Assembly (NCBI GenBank): GCA_012960925.1
Contig: DUAG01000076.1
Coordinates: 1 to 52,817, forward strand
Direction: 5' to 3'
Source: Candidatus Manganitrophaceae bacterium
GTDB taxonomy: Bacteria > Nitrospirota > Nitrospiria > SBBL01 > JAADHI01
Length of the DNA stretch: 52,817 bases
How positions within the stretch are numbered: position 1 is the stretch's first letter; each line of letters starts with the position of its first letter. Below, piece after piece: positions 1 through 9,388 of this stretch. A program made the position numbers and the translations under genes. The notes under the pieces were generated by a model. It saw only the letters and a list, made by a program, of their open reading frames with translations. It was not told where the DNA came from and did no database searches.

Positions 1-222
1 TAAATCTTGATCTCTTCATCGTAGATTCTCCTCCTAAATTACTATATTGGAAAATTCTACTTCTGAGCACCTTTATATTTAGGGAGGATTACCGGTTAAT
101 CTAGCCTTTCCATGAGAATCTTGTCAATTTTTACCAATAATTATAACAATTTACCTGCCGAGGCGCTTTATAATCCTTGACATCCCCTGCAAAAAAAGAT
201 AGCCTTCAAATTGAGATCCGGT

Positions 223-492
223 ATGGCTATTTTAAATAAAACACCATGGACTTTAATTTTCTTTATACTCGTCGGGGGTCTTTTAGGAGGGGTCATGGGA
301 GAGATTCTTCTCCTTTTCTCCCCGTCCGGACTCTTACAGGATATCTTTCTAAAAGGATATCAAGTCGGGATTAATCCTCCGGCAGTATTGGACCTTCGCT
401 TAATTACCTTTACGATTGGGTTTACATTTCGGATCAATCTTCTCAGTCTCTTGGGCATCATCCTTTCCATTTATACCTACAAGCAGGCCTAA
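223..492 (+). CDS. DUF4321 small membrane protein
   Basis: A protein of about 89 residues with two hydrophobic segments (about residues 10-32 and 60-85) and a conserved middle (PPAVLDLRL, then ITFTIGF). This matches my memory of the DUF4321 family, small inner-membrane proteins of unknown function. The ATG at 223 (MAILNK) is preferred over the in-frame TTG at 211, because family members begin just before the first membrane helix; neither start has a strong ribosome binding site. A TTGACA at 177-182 could be a -35 box but no good -10 follows. It converges on uvrB, leaving about 55 bp between the stop codons. The function is unknown. Confidence 0.75.
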   Translation: MAILNKTPWTLIFFILVGGLLGGVMGEILLLFSPSGLLQDIFLKGYQVGINPPAVLDLRLITFTIGFTFRINLLSLLGIILSIYTYKQA

Positions 493-547
493 GGAAGAAA
501 GCTTATGATCTTAATCGATTTTTTTGTAACGATTCAGATGCCGTCTT

Positions 548-2539
548 TTACTCCATAAGTTCCATCTCTTCCAGTGACCGGATCCGGTCACGAATTTCAG
601 CTGCCCGTTCGAACTCCAATTTCTTTGCCGCCTCCTTCATGTCGTGGTTCAAGCTCTGAATGAGTTCGCCCCGGTCCTCTTTTGTGATATAAGACACGCC
701 TTCCTCCGCAACAACGGAAACAGCCTGAACATCGGAATCAAGCTCCTGCCGGAGGGTCTCCGAAATTCCTTTCTGGATGGATACAGGCGTGATGTGATGT
801 TTTTTATTATATTTCGCTTGAATATGGCGGCGACGGTTGGTTTCATCAATGGTCATCCGCATCGACTTTGTTATTACTTCCGCGTATAAAATGACCTTCC
901 CTGATACATTCCGGGCCGCCCTTCCTGCAGTCTGGATGAGTGAACGATGCGACCGGAGAAAGCCTTCTTTATCCGCATCAAGGATTGCAACAAGCGAGAC
1001 CTCTGGCAGGTCGAGGCCCTCACGCAACAAATTAATGCCCACCAGGACATCAAATTCACCGCGTCGCAAATCACGAATCACTTCCATCCGTTCAATCGTT
1101 TTAATATCAGAATGAAGGTATCGAACCCTGATCCCGACTTCCTGGTAATAGTCAGTCAGATCTTCTGCCATTCTTTTTGTAAGCGTCGTCACAAGAATCC
1201 GTTCAGACTGGGCCACCCTTTCCCGAATTTCTCCAATCAGGTCATCCACCTGCCCTTTTGCAGGCCGGACAAAAATTTCCGGATCCACCAATCCGGTCGG
1301 GCGAATGACTTGCTCAATGACCTGTTCTTTCGCTTTTTCCATCTCATAAGGTCCGGGAGTCGCCGACACATAAATCACCTGCCGCATAAACCCTTCAAAT
1401 TCTTTAAAAGTCAAAGGACGATTATCAATGGCGGAAGGAAGGCGAAAACCATACTCGATCAGATTCTTTTTCCGGGCGCGATCTCCTTCATACATCCCTC
1501 CGATTTGTGGAACGGTTGCATGGCTTTCATCTATAAGTAAGAGCATATCTTTTGGAAAATAATCGAGTAGTGTCGGCGGTGGCTGACCCGGCATTCGACC
1601 GGAGAAGTAACGCGAGTAATTTTCGATTCCCTGGCAATAACCGATTTCCCGTATCATTTCCAGATCAAATCCTGTTCTTTGCTCGATCCGTTGTGCCTCC
1701 ACCAACATCTGTCGGTCATGAAAGGTCTTAATCCTATCCTGAAGTTCCGCTTCGATCCCGCACAGGGCCGTCTCGATGCGTTGCGGGGGAATCACATAGT
1801 GGCTCCCAGGGTAAATTGCCACTTTATTGAGACGCCGGATGACTGAACCCAGGAGTGGATCAACCTCATGGATGGCCTCGACCATATCTCCGAAAAACTC
1901 GACCCGGATGCCGTATTTATCAGACGAAGCAGGAAAAATTTCAATGACATCGCCGCGAACCCGGAAGGTCCCCCTGTAGAAATCGAAATCATTTCTTTCA
2001 TACTGAATCTCAACCAACTTTTTGAGAACCGCCTCCCGGTTATTCTCCCGGCCTTCTTCCAGATAGACGAGCATTCCGTGGTAGGCCTCAGGTGATCCCA
2101 GACCATAAATACAGGAGACCGAAGCAACAATTATAATATCATTTCGCTCCAATAAAGAGCGTGTCGCCGAATGCCGCATCCGATCAATGGCATCATTGAT
2201 TGAGGCATCTTTCTCGATAAAGGTATCGGTATGAGGAAGGTAGGCCTCCGGCTGATAGTAGTCATAATAACTGACAAAATACTCTACGGCATTCTCCGGA
2301 AAAAACTCTTTAAATTCACGGTAGAGCTGTGCCGCCAATGTCTTATTATGGGCAATCACCAAAGTGGGTTTCTGTACCGCTTGAATGACATTTGCCACCG
2401 TGAAGGTCTTCCCAGAGCCGGTTACCCCCAATAGGACCTGATGCCGCTTCTCTTGAGAGATTCCCTTCGTGAGGGCCTTGATCGCAGCCGGCTGATCCCC
2501 TTTCGGCTCAAAATCAGAATAAAGTTTAAATGGTGACAT
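548..2539 (-). CDS. uvrB: Excinuclease ABC subunit B
   Basis: UvrB is the damage-verifying helicase-like subunit of nucleotide excision repair. It is loaded by UvrA and recruits UvrC. The 663 residues are the usual full length. Visible signatures are Walker A GVTGSGKT near residue 40, the beta-hairpin region [12 protein letters not shown] near 95, the DExH-like LLLIDESH near 335, helicase motif VI region QTAGRAARN near 540, and a C-terminal UVR domain ([15 protein letters not shown]) for UvrC contact. It is followed downstream by the convergent DUF4321 gene and lies 76 bp downstream of ftsY, so it may share that transcript. Nothing looks broken. Confidence 0.98.
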   Translation of the reverse strand: MSPFKLYSDFEPKGDQPAAIKALTKGISQEKRHQVLLGVTGSGKTFTVANVIQAVQKPTLVIAHNKTLAAQLYREFKEFFPENAVEYFVSYYDYYQPEAYLPHTDTFIEKDASINDAIDRMRHSATRSLLERNDIIIVASVSCIYGLGSPEAYHGMLVYLEEGRENNREAVLKKLVEIQYERNDFDFYRGTFRVRGDVIEIFPASSDKYGIRVEFFGDMVEAIHEVDPLLGSVIRRLNKVAIYPGSHYVIPPQRIETALCGIEAELQDRIKTFHDRQMLVEAQRIEQRTGFDLEMIREIGYCQGIENYSRYFSGRMPGQPPPTLLDYFPKDMLLLIDESHATVPQIGGMYEGDRARKKNLIEYGFRLPSAIDNRPLTFKEFEGFMRQVIYVSATPGPYEMEKAKEQVIEQVIRPTGLVDPEIFVRPAKGQVDDLIGEIRERVAQSERILVTTLTKRMAEDLTDYYQEVGIRVRYLHSDIKTIERMEVIRDLRRGEFDVLVGINLLREGLDLPEVSLVAILDADKEGFLRSHRSLIQTAGRAARNVSGKVILYAEVITKSMRMTIDETNRRRHIQAKYNKKHHITPVSIQKGISETLRQELDSDVQAVSVVAEEGVSYITKEDRGELIQSLNHDMKEAAKKLEFERAAEIRDRIRSLEEMELME

Positions 2540-2615
2540 TCAGATACCTTTACGGGAACAGTGTGGTTTTTCCTCTTCACTCCGACGGAAGAAGGTCAGG
2601 CAGGATGGTTTTACT

Positions 2616-3539
2616 TTAGGGGCTGTCTTCAAAAAGGGCATCTACAAATGATTCGATATGAAAGGGGATCAGATCGTCCGCCCCTTCTCCGACACCAACC
2701 TCGGTGACCGGGACTTCAAGGGCCTCTACAATCGGGATGACAATTCCGCCCCGCCCTGTGCCGTCAAGCTTCGTCAGGATAATCCCCGTGATCCCGATCG
2801 CCTCATTAAAAAGTCTTGCCTGGGAAAGGGCATTCTGCCCGGTGGTGGCATCGAGTACCAGGATTTTTTCATGGGGCGCTCCCGGCATGGCCTTGCCAAG
2901 AACCCGGACTATCTTCTTCAATTCCTCCATCAGGTTGTTTCGGGTCTGCAAACGGCCAGCCGTGTCAATAAGAACATGGTCTGACTTACGTGCCAGACCG
3001 GCACTCACGGCATCAAAGGCCACGGCCGCCGGATCTGCGCCCGGGCGATGGCGGATGACTTCCACTCCGGTGCGTTCCCCCCAGAGAGCCAACTGTTCAC
3101 CGGCCCCGGCTCGGAAGGTGTCTCCAGCCGCGAGAACAACCCGGCGTCCCTCTGTTTTCAGTCTTTGGGCCTTCTTCCCAATAGTGCTTGTCTTTCCGAC
3201 GCCGTTGACCCCGACAAAGAGAGTCACCCAAGGAGAGGCCGAATCGGGTTCTTCCTGCCTTCCTTTCTCCAGAATAGATACCATGAATGATTTGAGCTTC
3301 TTCTTCAGTGAAACGAGGTCGCAGACCTCTTTTCTTTCAACACAGGGCTTCAGGTCCGCCAGAAAGCGCTCTGTCACCTCTACCCCTAAATCCGCACCGA
3401 TGAGAAGTTCTTCCAGGCGGTCGAGGGTATTTGCATCAATCGTTGGGCGACCCAAAAAGAGCGCGGCAACCCCCTCCGAAAAATAACTTCGGGTCCCTTT
3501 CAATCCTTTGCCCAATTTCTCCAGAAACCCCATTGACAT
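2616..3539 (-). CDS. ftsY: Signal recognition particle receptor FtsY
   Basis: FtsY is the SRP receptor GTPase that docks ribosome-nascent-chain/SRP complexes at the Sec translocon. This 307-residue form lacks the long acidic N-terminal A domain of E. coli FtsY and starts close to the helical N domain. The G domain shows G1 GVNGVGKTS, the DTFRAGAGEQL box, G3 DTAGR and G4 TKLDGTGRGG. The ATG immediately follows the ybeY TAG, with a GGAGG four bases upstream inside ybeY, so the two genes are translationally coupled. A second ATG two codons on is equally possible. Confidence 0.97.
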   Translation of the reverse strand: MSMGFLEKLGKGLKGTRSYFSEGVAALFLGRPTIDANTLDRLEELLIGADLGVEVTERFLADLKPCVERKEVCDLVSLKKKLKSFMVSILEKGRQEEPDSASPWVTLFVGVNGVGKTSTIGKKAQRLKTEGRRVVLAAGDTFRAGAGEQLALWGERTGVEVIRHRPGADPAAVAFDAVSAGLARKSDHVLIDTAGRLQTRNNLMEELKKIVRVLGKAMPGAPHEKILVLDATTGQNALSQARLFNEAIGITGIILTKLDGTGRGGIVIPIVEALEVPVTEVGVGEGADDLIPFHIESFVDALFEDSP

Positions 3540-4004
3540 CTATCCTCCCAGCAAGCCTTCATCGCTTATGATCTGGAACAGCCGTTTTTCCCGCCGCCGC
3601 ATTCTCGCGGCCTCAAAAACCGATACTTCATGATCATATCCCAACAGATGAAGGAGTCCGTGAATCAATAAAATCAACAAGTGCTCCTGCATCGACCGCT
3701 CATAAAGGAGCGCCTCTTTTTCGACAGTTTCCAGTGAAATCATCACATCTCCAATCACTTCCGGATGGAGACCACTCCCGATCCCTTCCTGCATCGGAAA
3801 CGCAAGGACATTGGTCGGGGCGTCTCGTTTTCGGTAGTCACGATTATATCCCCTGATTTGACGATTATTCACAAAAACAAGACCGACCTCGCCATTTAGT
3901 TTTTGCTCCTGAAGGACCCGGCCTGTCCATCGCAACAGTCTCTCACGGTCAAGGGGATATTTTCTTTGTCGATTCAAGATGGTGATCTGCATCGGGGGTG
4001 TCAT
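3540..4004 (-). CDS. ybeY: Endoribonuclease YbeY
   Basis: YbeY is a zinc-dependent single-strand endoribonuclease involved in 16S rRNA 3' maturation and ribosome quality control. The 154-residue protein carries the metal-binding signature H-G-x-L-H-L-x-G-Y-D-H (IHGLLHLLGYDHE) near residues 117-129, and the family-typical RKRDAPTNVLAFP segment near 79. It lies 12 bp after phoH and directly abuts ftsY. phoH-ybeY is a very widespread gene order, so the three genes probably form one operon. Confidence 0.97.
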   Translation of the reverse strand: MTPPMQITILNRQRKYPLDRERLLRWTGRVLQEQKLNGEVGLVFVNNRQIRGYNRDYRKRDAPTNVLAFPMQEGIGSGLHPEVIGDVMISLETVEKEALLYERSMQEHLLILLIHGLLHLLGYDHEVSVFEAARMRRREKRLFQIISDEGLLGG

Positions 4005-4016
4005 ACGGAAAAGGCC

Positions 4017-5045
4017 TTACTTCTTTTTTCTCTTCACTTTTTTTCCATCAAAACGGTCATAGGCCTTTATAATTTCCTGAACCAGGCGATGCCGAATGAC
4101 ATCTTTTTCGGTAAAATAGGAAAATTGAATGCCCGGGATACCCTCCAAAACATCTTGGATTTCAATAAGACCCGAGGGTTTATCGGACGGAAGATCAACC
4201 TGCGTCACATCGCCCGTGATCACCGCCTTGGAACGGAAACCGAGACGGGTCAGAAACATCTTCATTTGTTCAGACGTCGCATTTTGCGCTTCATCTAAGA
4301 TAACGAAGGAATCATTCAGGGTCCGCCCGCGCATAAAGGCCAGGGGCGCAATCTCGATATCTCCCCGCTCCAGGAGGCCTTTCGCCCGATCCACCTCCAT
4401 CATATCATACAGGGCATCATAGAGTGGGCGGAGATAGGGATTGATCTTTTCATACATATCCCCCGGGAGGAATCCAAGACGCTCTCCTGCCTCAACGGCG
4501 GGCCGGGCCAGGATAATGCGATCCACTTCTTTACGCTGTAAGGCCGAGATGGCCATGGCCATCGCCAAATAAGTTTTGCCAGTCCCGGCCGGGCCGATCC
4601 CAACAACGACATCAAACTTATTAATATGATCAATGTATTCTTTCTGAGCAGGCGTCTTGGGTATAATGGACTTCTTTTTTCTCGACAAGGGAATAGCCGC
4701 TTGAGCAAGCGAATCGGATTCTGTAACAGGTTTTTCTGAAAACGGAGAAGGCACTCCCCCCTCCCCTTCGATGCGGGAAACGCGGGAAGCACGAATGGCA
4801 TGCCCAACATCTTCCTCCGTCAAGCGAAAGCCCTCTTTCAGGAGAGAGGACAATACGGAAAGGGTCTTTTCTGCCTGCTGGACTTTCTTGGGTCTCCCGT
4901 GGATCGTGATCTCTTCACCCCTGGCCGAAAATCTTACACCAAAGGCACCCTCAATCATCTTGATGTTCCGATCATAACTCCCGTATAGGGAAAAAATGTC
5001 GGTCCCTTTCTCTAGGCTTACTTTTCCCTGAAAAACCTTATTCAA
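4017..5045 (-). CDS. phoH: PhoH-like ATPase
   Basis: PhoH/YbeZ is a P-loop ATPase of the SF1-helicase-like fold, associated with RNA metabolism and usually paired with YbeY. The 342-residue protein has an N-terminal KH-like region (about 1-75), a variable linker (75-125), Walker A GPAGTGKTYLA near 150 and Walker B FVILDEAQN near 250. The C-terminus is lysine-rich (KKVKRKKK). The start at 5045 is a TTG. No ATG with a better ribosome binding site precedes the conserved region, so the exact start is uncertain. It is the first gene of the phoH-ybeY-ftsY run. Confidence 0.95.
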   Translation of the reverse strand: MNKVFQGKVSLEKGTDIFSLYGSYDRNIKMIEGAFGVRFSARGEEITIHGRPKKVQQAEKTLSVLSSLLKEGFRLTEEDVGHAIRASRVSRIEGEGGVPSPFSEKPVTESDSLAQAAIPLSRKKKSIIPKTPAQKEYIDHINKFDVVVGIGPAGTGKTYLAMAMAISALQRKEVDRIILARPAVEAGERLGFLPGDMYEKINPYLRPLYDALYDMMEVDRAKGLLERGDIEIAPLAFMRGRTLNDSFVILDEAQNATSEQMKMFLTRLGFRSKAVITGDVTQVDLPSDKPSGLIEIQDVLEGIPGIQFSYFTEKDVIRHRLVQEIIKAYDRFDGKKVKRKKK

Positions 5046-5352
5046 CGAGAAACATTTCCCCCAGGATGATGGTCACTACAGGTCCGAATCATATTATAAC
5101 AATCGGATTTTCAAAAGACAAGGTGCGTCAGAAACCTCACCAATTTCAGAGTTTTTTGGATGAAAACGAGATGATTTCCGGCATTCTCACAGGAGAGGGC
5201 TCCGGAAAGATTTCATGAAACTATTTCCATGGAGGCGAGAGGAGGGAGAAGGGGCATGGCAACCTTCCGCGTTTTGTAATGATTCAGTAAGACCACCTAA
5301 CAAAATCATAGGATGACAGAGCGGCTGGCCAAATCCTTACCCTGTTTTGTCA
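5046..5352. other. Intergenic gap without gene
   Basis: A 307 bp gap lies between the start of phoH and the end of the ExeA-like gene. I see no convincing open reading frame, tRNA or strong terminator. A purine-rich stretch GGCGAGAGGAGGGAGAAGGG lies near 5233 but no start codon follows in a supported frame. The phoH promoter should lie in its left part, but no clear -35/-10 pair was found. Confidence 0.5.
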
Positions 5353-6174
5353 TCAAGCTGTATCAACGAGGTCGAGGTCAGAACTGACTTCCTCAATCAT
5401 CTTTTGATCAATCACAGAACGCCTTCGAAGAAACCCTTCAAAAAGAGCATTGTCGCAGATAATATTGATCAACCGGGGAAAGCCCTTTGAATACTCATGA
5501 ATGGCGGATAAGGCCTCTTTTGTAAAGAGTCCATCATCAACCCCGGCCACATTCAAGCGGTATTGGACATACTCCTCTGTGACTTTCTTCGGGAACGACT
5601 TAAGCTCATACCGAACAGCAATGCGTTGCTGAAGCGGCTTGTCGAGGGCAAGATTCGAAGACAGCTCAGCCAGCCCAAAGAAGACAAAGGTGATCAGTTT
5701 CTGGTCATCCAATTCTATGTTCAGGATGCCCCGAAATTCTTCCATGAGCTCCTTGCTTCGAAGCATCTGCGCCTCGTCAATCAAGACAACGGCTTTTTTC
5801 CCGGAATCATAAATCTCTACGAGGCGACTGTAAAGTTGGCTCAAAAGATCAATTTTTCCCTCCAGGGGATCCTCCACCCCAAGCTGTATCGCGATCTTGC
5901 GCAAAAGCCACTCCGAAGAGATTGCGCTGTGAATGACAACGAGAAGAGCAGACTCAAACTCTTTTTCGTCGAGTTCCTCTAGCAGTCTATGGGCCAGAGT
6001 GGTTTTTCCAGTCCCAATCGCCCCGACCAGGACAGCAAGACCTTTTCTTTCCGAAGCAGCGTATTTCAACTTTATCAGAGCCTGCGAATGCTGGTTGCTG
6101 TTAAAATAAAACCGGCTGTCCACCGCAACATTAAACGGCTGGTTTTTTAATTTATAGTATTCAAGGTAGCTCAT
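5353..6174 (-). CDS. ExeA/GspA-like AAA ATPase
   Basis: A 273-residue AAA+ ATPase of the ExeA/GspA type, which in type II secretion systems helps assemble secretins through the cell wall. Family members also serve other polar or exported machineries. It begins with the family-typical YLEYYKLKNQPFN, followed by Walker A GAIGTGKTTL near 50 and Walker B VVLIDEAQ near 130. An arginine-finger region and helical lid fill the C-terminal half. The peptidoglycan-binding domain of classical GspA is absent. Its start overlaps the stop of the upstream TPR gene by four bases (ATGA), so the two proteins are probably made together. Confidence 0.88.
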   Translation of the reverse strand: MSYLEYYKLKNQPFNVAVDSRFYFNSNQHSQALIKLKYAASERKGLAVLVGAIGTGKTTLAHRLLEELDEKEFESALLVVIHSAISSEWLLRKIAIQLGVEDPLEGKIDLLSQLYSRLVEIYDSGKKAVVLIDEAQMLRSKELMEEFRGILNIELDDQKLITFVFFGLAELSSNLALDKPLQQRIAVRYELKSFPKKVTEEYVQYRLNVAGVDDGLFTKEALSAIHEYSKGFPRLINIICDNALFEGFLRRRSVIDQKMIEEVSSDLDLVDTA

Positions 6175-8534
6175 ATATAAGAAATCCTATTTTTCTTCTT
6201 CGATTTCATGTGTAATTTCGATTCCGCGAGGGGGACACCATCTTTCTCCTCTTCGTTAAGCTGCCTTCTTTTTGCAACATCCCGGAAGTCCGGCTCAGCC
6301 TGATAGGCCTCCTCATAAAGTATCCCCGCCTTCTTTTTATCTCCGGCAAGATCGACCATAATTGCCATTTCGTACAACAGGGGAACACGCTTGTTAACTG
6401 CACACCGTGGATCTTCCAGGGCATCTTGAAGGATCTTAATTGCAGTAATCATCGCACCCCTGGAACGATAACAAGCGGCCAGCATAATCATAGAATCCTG
6501 AAATCGATTGTCCCCCTGCGAAGCCAATTCAAACTCCGTTATCGCCTCAGGGATCATATCCATCTCTTTATACGCAATCCCCAAGTCATAATGGGTTTCC
6601 ATATCTTTCTCGTTATGAGTCGAATCCACTTCTTTTTTGAGTTCCTTGAAGGCCCCCTCCAAGAGAGTGTCATCAAAACCAGATGACTCCTCCATCTCCT
6701 CTCCAAGCTCTTCACTCAAGATCGAAGCGAGATTAATATACTCCTCTTTCTCCTCAGTTTCCGCAACAGTTTCCTCGGTGGGTTCCACAACAGGCGCAGA
6801 TACCGCATCCTCCATTGATGTGATGCCAGAGCCCTCGCCTTCTAAGACTCCTTCAAAAGAAACCTCTTCTACAGGAACCTCATCTACAAGAGTATCCTGT
6901 GCGGCACTCGCTGAAAAGGACTCAATCTCTTCTGAAAAAGAAACCCCTTCCTCCTGCACGAGGCCTTCTTCTAAAGACCTCTCAACATCCGAAGAAGAAG
7001 CTCCGGCTTCAGACAAGGGACTTTCTCCCTCCACCGACTCAAGGGCATCTTTTTCAGAATCTTCCGCACTTTCCTGTTCAACCGGCTCGAGATCCCACTC
7101 AGAGGATTCCTTTTCTTTTCCCCTAGCTTCCTCTTTGTCCTCCTCCTGAATCTCCCCTGAAGAAACTTCATCCGCAAAATCGAAACCCATCTCGCTCTCT
7201 GGTGCTTTTGATTCAGCTTCCACAACGGGAGAAAGACCTTCACCAAGCTCCACATCTGAAGATATCGCCATATTTTCAAAGGCAAGAATCTCATCATGAA
7301 GCTCTTGCCGGTAGTTTCCATCCTGATCGAGCAGGGAGAGTTCATTCAGGGTCTCTTTAACATTTTCTTCGTCCCCCTTTGCATGAAAAATACGGGCCAG
7401 GGTGCAACATGCCTCAATCGCCTTTTCCGTAATCCCTTCTTGAATGTAGATCTCTTTTAGCTTTAAATGAGGCTCTTCACGGTCCGGGCACAGTTTAGAA
7501 ACGAGAAGGAGTTGGTCAATGGCCTTACTGTTTAAGCCGTATTTAAAATAAACTTCGGCTTCCGTCAAATACCCTTTAAATGCCGACTCCGTAATCTTCT
7601 TTGGAGACTGTGGGTCAGGACCAGACATCGCATCGGCATGAGAGGCCTCCTCTCTCACCGGCAAGGCCTTCTCATCCGATGTTTCTTCCACTACTACACT
7701 TTCTCTGACGGGTAAAGAGACTTCAAATTGAGACAATCCATCTGCTGTCAGCTGAGAACCCTCTTCCGGTATTACAGGTTCCAGAACCTCCACCGCCTTA
7801 GGAGATTCCGAAGGCAAATCAGGTCCAACCAGTTCAGGTGATTCGGAGTCTTCAGCGGCGAGCATCTCTCCATCTGAGCTCTCAGAACCATCCTGAGAAG
7901 GAGAGGCTATCGCGGAAGCACTGAGGGTTTCAAAGTAATCGGGATCGAGACTTAAGATCTTTTCCCGCACCTCTTCAGACTCTGAGGTCATCCCTTTTCC
8001 TTCATATAACGTGAAAACCTTGCCAAACTCTTCAACGGCCTCTTTCTCGAATCCCTCCTTCTGGCACATATCGGCAATCCTGATACGAATGTCAAAATTC
8101 TCAGGATCAAGGTTGGCCATCTTTCGGTAAACGTCCAATGAAGCACGAACATCATCCTGCTTCACATAATACTTCGCGGCCTTGAGGTAATCACTAATCG
8201 CGTTTCCAACCAGGCCGCGTTCCGCATGGACATCGGCCAGTTTTTCATAAATATCATGGCGGGATTGGTCAACTTTGATGGTTTTTTTGTAGAGGGCAAT
8301 ACTCTTCAAGTCAAAACCTGCCTCCTTGAAGGCACTTGCCGCATCAAGGTAAGCCGTAATCGCATCCTCTTTCATATATGCTTTTAACTGAAGGTCACCA
8401 ATGGCATTATAGATATTGCCATTGTCCTGCGAATCCGAAAGAAGTTTCCGCCACTCCTTGATGGCCTCCTTAATATTTCCCTTGGAGGCCAGTTTCTGGG
8501 CCTTTTCAATGATCGCACTTTTACTCATAGCCAA
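6171..8534 (-). CDS. Large acidic TPR-repeat protein
   Basis: A 787-residue protein with no signal peptide. TPR repeats fill about residues 1-195 and resume at about 310-400 and 625-770. They are separated by very acidic low-complexity stretches rich in Glu and Ser (about 200-305 and 420-620), which are probably disordered. This organisation suggests a cytoplasmic scaffold. The four-base overlap with the downstream ExeA-like ATPase suggests the partners act in one complex, perhaps in envelope assembly or motility, but this is inference. The start is TTG (8534), with GGGGA seven bases upstream, or ATG two codons later. The real function is not recognised. Confidence 0.85.
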   Translation of the reverse strand: MAMSKSAIIEKAQKLASKGNIKEAIKEWRKLLSDSQDNGNIYNAIGDLQLKAYMKEDAITAYLDAASAFKEAGFDLKSIALYKKTIKVDQSRHDIYEKLADVHAERGLVGNAISDYLKAAKYYVKQDDVRASLDVYRKMANLDPENFDIRIRIADMCQKEGFEKEAVEEFGKVFTLYEGKGMTSESEEVREKILSLDPDYFETLSASAIASPSQDGSESSDGEMLAAEDSESPELVGPDLPSESPKAVEVLEPVIPEEGSQLTADGLSQFEVSLPVRESVVVEETSDEKALPVREEASHADAMSGPDPQSPKKITESAFKGYLTEAEVYFKYGLNSKAIDQLLLVSKLCPDREEPHLKLKEIYIQEGITEKAIEACCTLARIFHAKGDEENVKETLNELSLLDQDGNYRQELHDEILAFENMAISSDVELGEGLSPVVEAESKAPESEMGFDFADEVSSGEIQEEDKEEARGKEKESSEWDLEPVEQESAEDSEKDALESVEGESPLSEAGASSSDVERSLEEGLVQEEGVSFSEEIESFSASAAQDTLVDEVPVEEVSFEGVLEGEGSGITSMEDAVSAPVVEPTEETVAETEEKEEYINLASILSEELGEEMEESSGFDDTLLEGAFKELKKEVDSTHNEKDMETHYDLGIAYKEMDMIPEAITEFELASQGDNRFQDSMIMLAACYRSRGAMITAIKILQDALEDPRCAVNKRVPLLYEMAIMVDLAGDKKKAGILYEEAYQAEPDFRDVAKRRQLNEEEKDGVPLAESKLHMKSKKKNRISYI

Positions 8535-8579
8535 CTGGAAGTCCCCTGAAGCAAGTTATAAACAATGATCACATTCCCC

Positions 8580-9308
8580 TTACGGCGCATCAAGGACCTC
8601 GACCCCCTTCGGAATTTTAAAGACAAAGATGTTGTCCTCTAAGCCCTTGTTTATTTCAATTCCCTCAAACGTAGAGGTCGATATATTCCCATTTTCTTCA
8701 CGCAGGACCGCCTCATGTATCATCAAGCCCCCAATTTGAGGAGAGGGCGCGACCCGAATAACAATCTTGATGAGCCCCATCTTCTTCTTTGGAACCAGCC
8801 GAAGAGAAACCGAACCTTTCACAGAAGACCCTTCCTCTTCAAAAGAAAGATCAAAGTCTTCGTTGAGTTGTCCTCGACCCGAAAGAAGTTGGAGCGGAAG
8901 ATGTACATCTGAACGCCCGCCAACACGGCTCCGGATGACCTGTTTATGTTCTGGAACGTAATAATGGAATCCACCGCCATCGACAAAAATCTGCTGCCGA
9001 CTGGGTTCATGGTAATCCCAGCGCATCTTCCCTTTTTTTATAAAAAGATTCCCTTTGGAGACATACGGAACATTAAAATCAAAGATCTCAACGGTCTGGA
9101 CAAAACGGGCCTTGAAGTCTTCCATTTTATCATATGTTTCATGAATCTGGGCGACGATATCATTTATGTTATTTGTCTCCTTGAGTTCTTCTTCCCCAAG
9201 CACATTAAATGCGGGAAAAACAAGGGCAAGCACGGATGACAATAACAATATTCTTTTGAAAAACCCCGCCCTAAAACGGAGGGGACTCCACTCGCTATAC
9301 ATGTTCAC
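8580..9308 (-). CDS. lolA: Outer-membrane lipoprotein carrier LolA
   Basis: LolA is the periplasmic chaperone that carries lipoproteins from the LolCDE complex to the outer membrane. The protein of about 240 residues has an N-terminal signal segment (RILLLSSVLALVFPAF) and then the LolA pattern: helix IVAQIHETYDKMEDFKARF, basic strand GNLFIKKGKMRWDYHEP, and SRQQIFVDGG. AGGAG lies five bases before a GTG at 9308 and eleven bases before ATG 9302. The longer GTG at 9314 overlaps that site and is unlikely. Its position next to ftsK is a common order. A LolD/FtsX-like exporter lies 40 kb away in this window. Confidence 0.92.
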   Translation of the reverse strand: MNMYSEWSPLRFRAGFFKRILLLSSVLALVFPAFNVLGEEELKETNNINDIVAQIHETYDKMEDFKARFVQTVEIFDFNVPYVSKGNLFIKKGKMRWDYHEPSRQQIFVDGGGFHYYVPEHKQVIRSRVGGRSDVHLPLQLLSGRGQLNEDFDLSFEEEGSSVKGSVSLRLVPKKKMGLIKIVIRVAPSPQIGGLMIHEAVLREENGNISTSTFEGIEINKGLEDNIFVFKIPKGVEVLDAP

Positions 9309-9388
9309 AAACACTCCTTTTGTAGAACCCTACATCGGAGAGGCCTCTCTTCCTAATCGGCATGTTTCAGGAATAACTTAATAATGCC

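Noticed and set aside
947..1540. Long antisense frame within uvrB (197 codons)
   Set aside because: uvrB is intact on the other strand with all motifs; the antisense frame has no recognisable features.
2704..3486. 260-codon antisense frame within ftsY
   Set aside because: Ser/Arg/Pro-rich shadow of the ftsY GTPase gene, without a ribosome binding site or domain.
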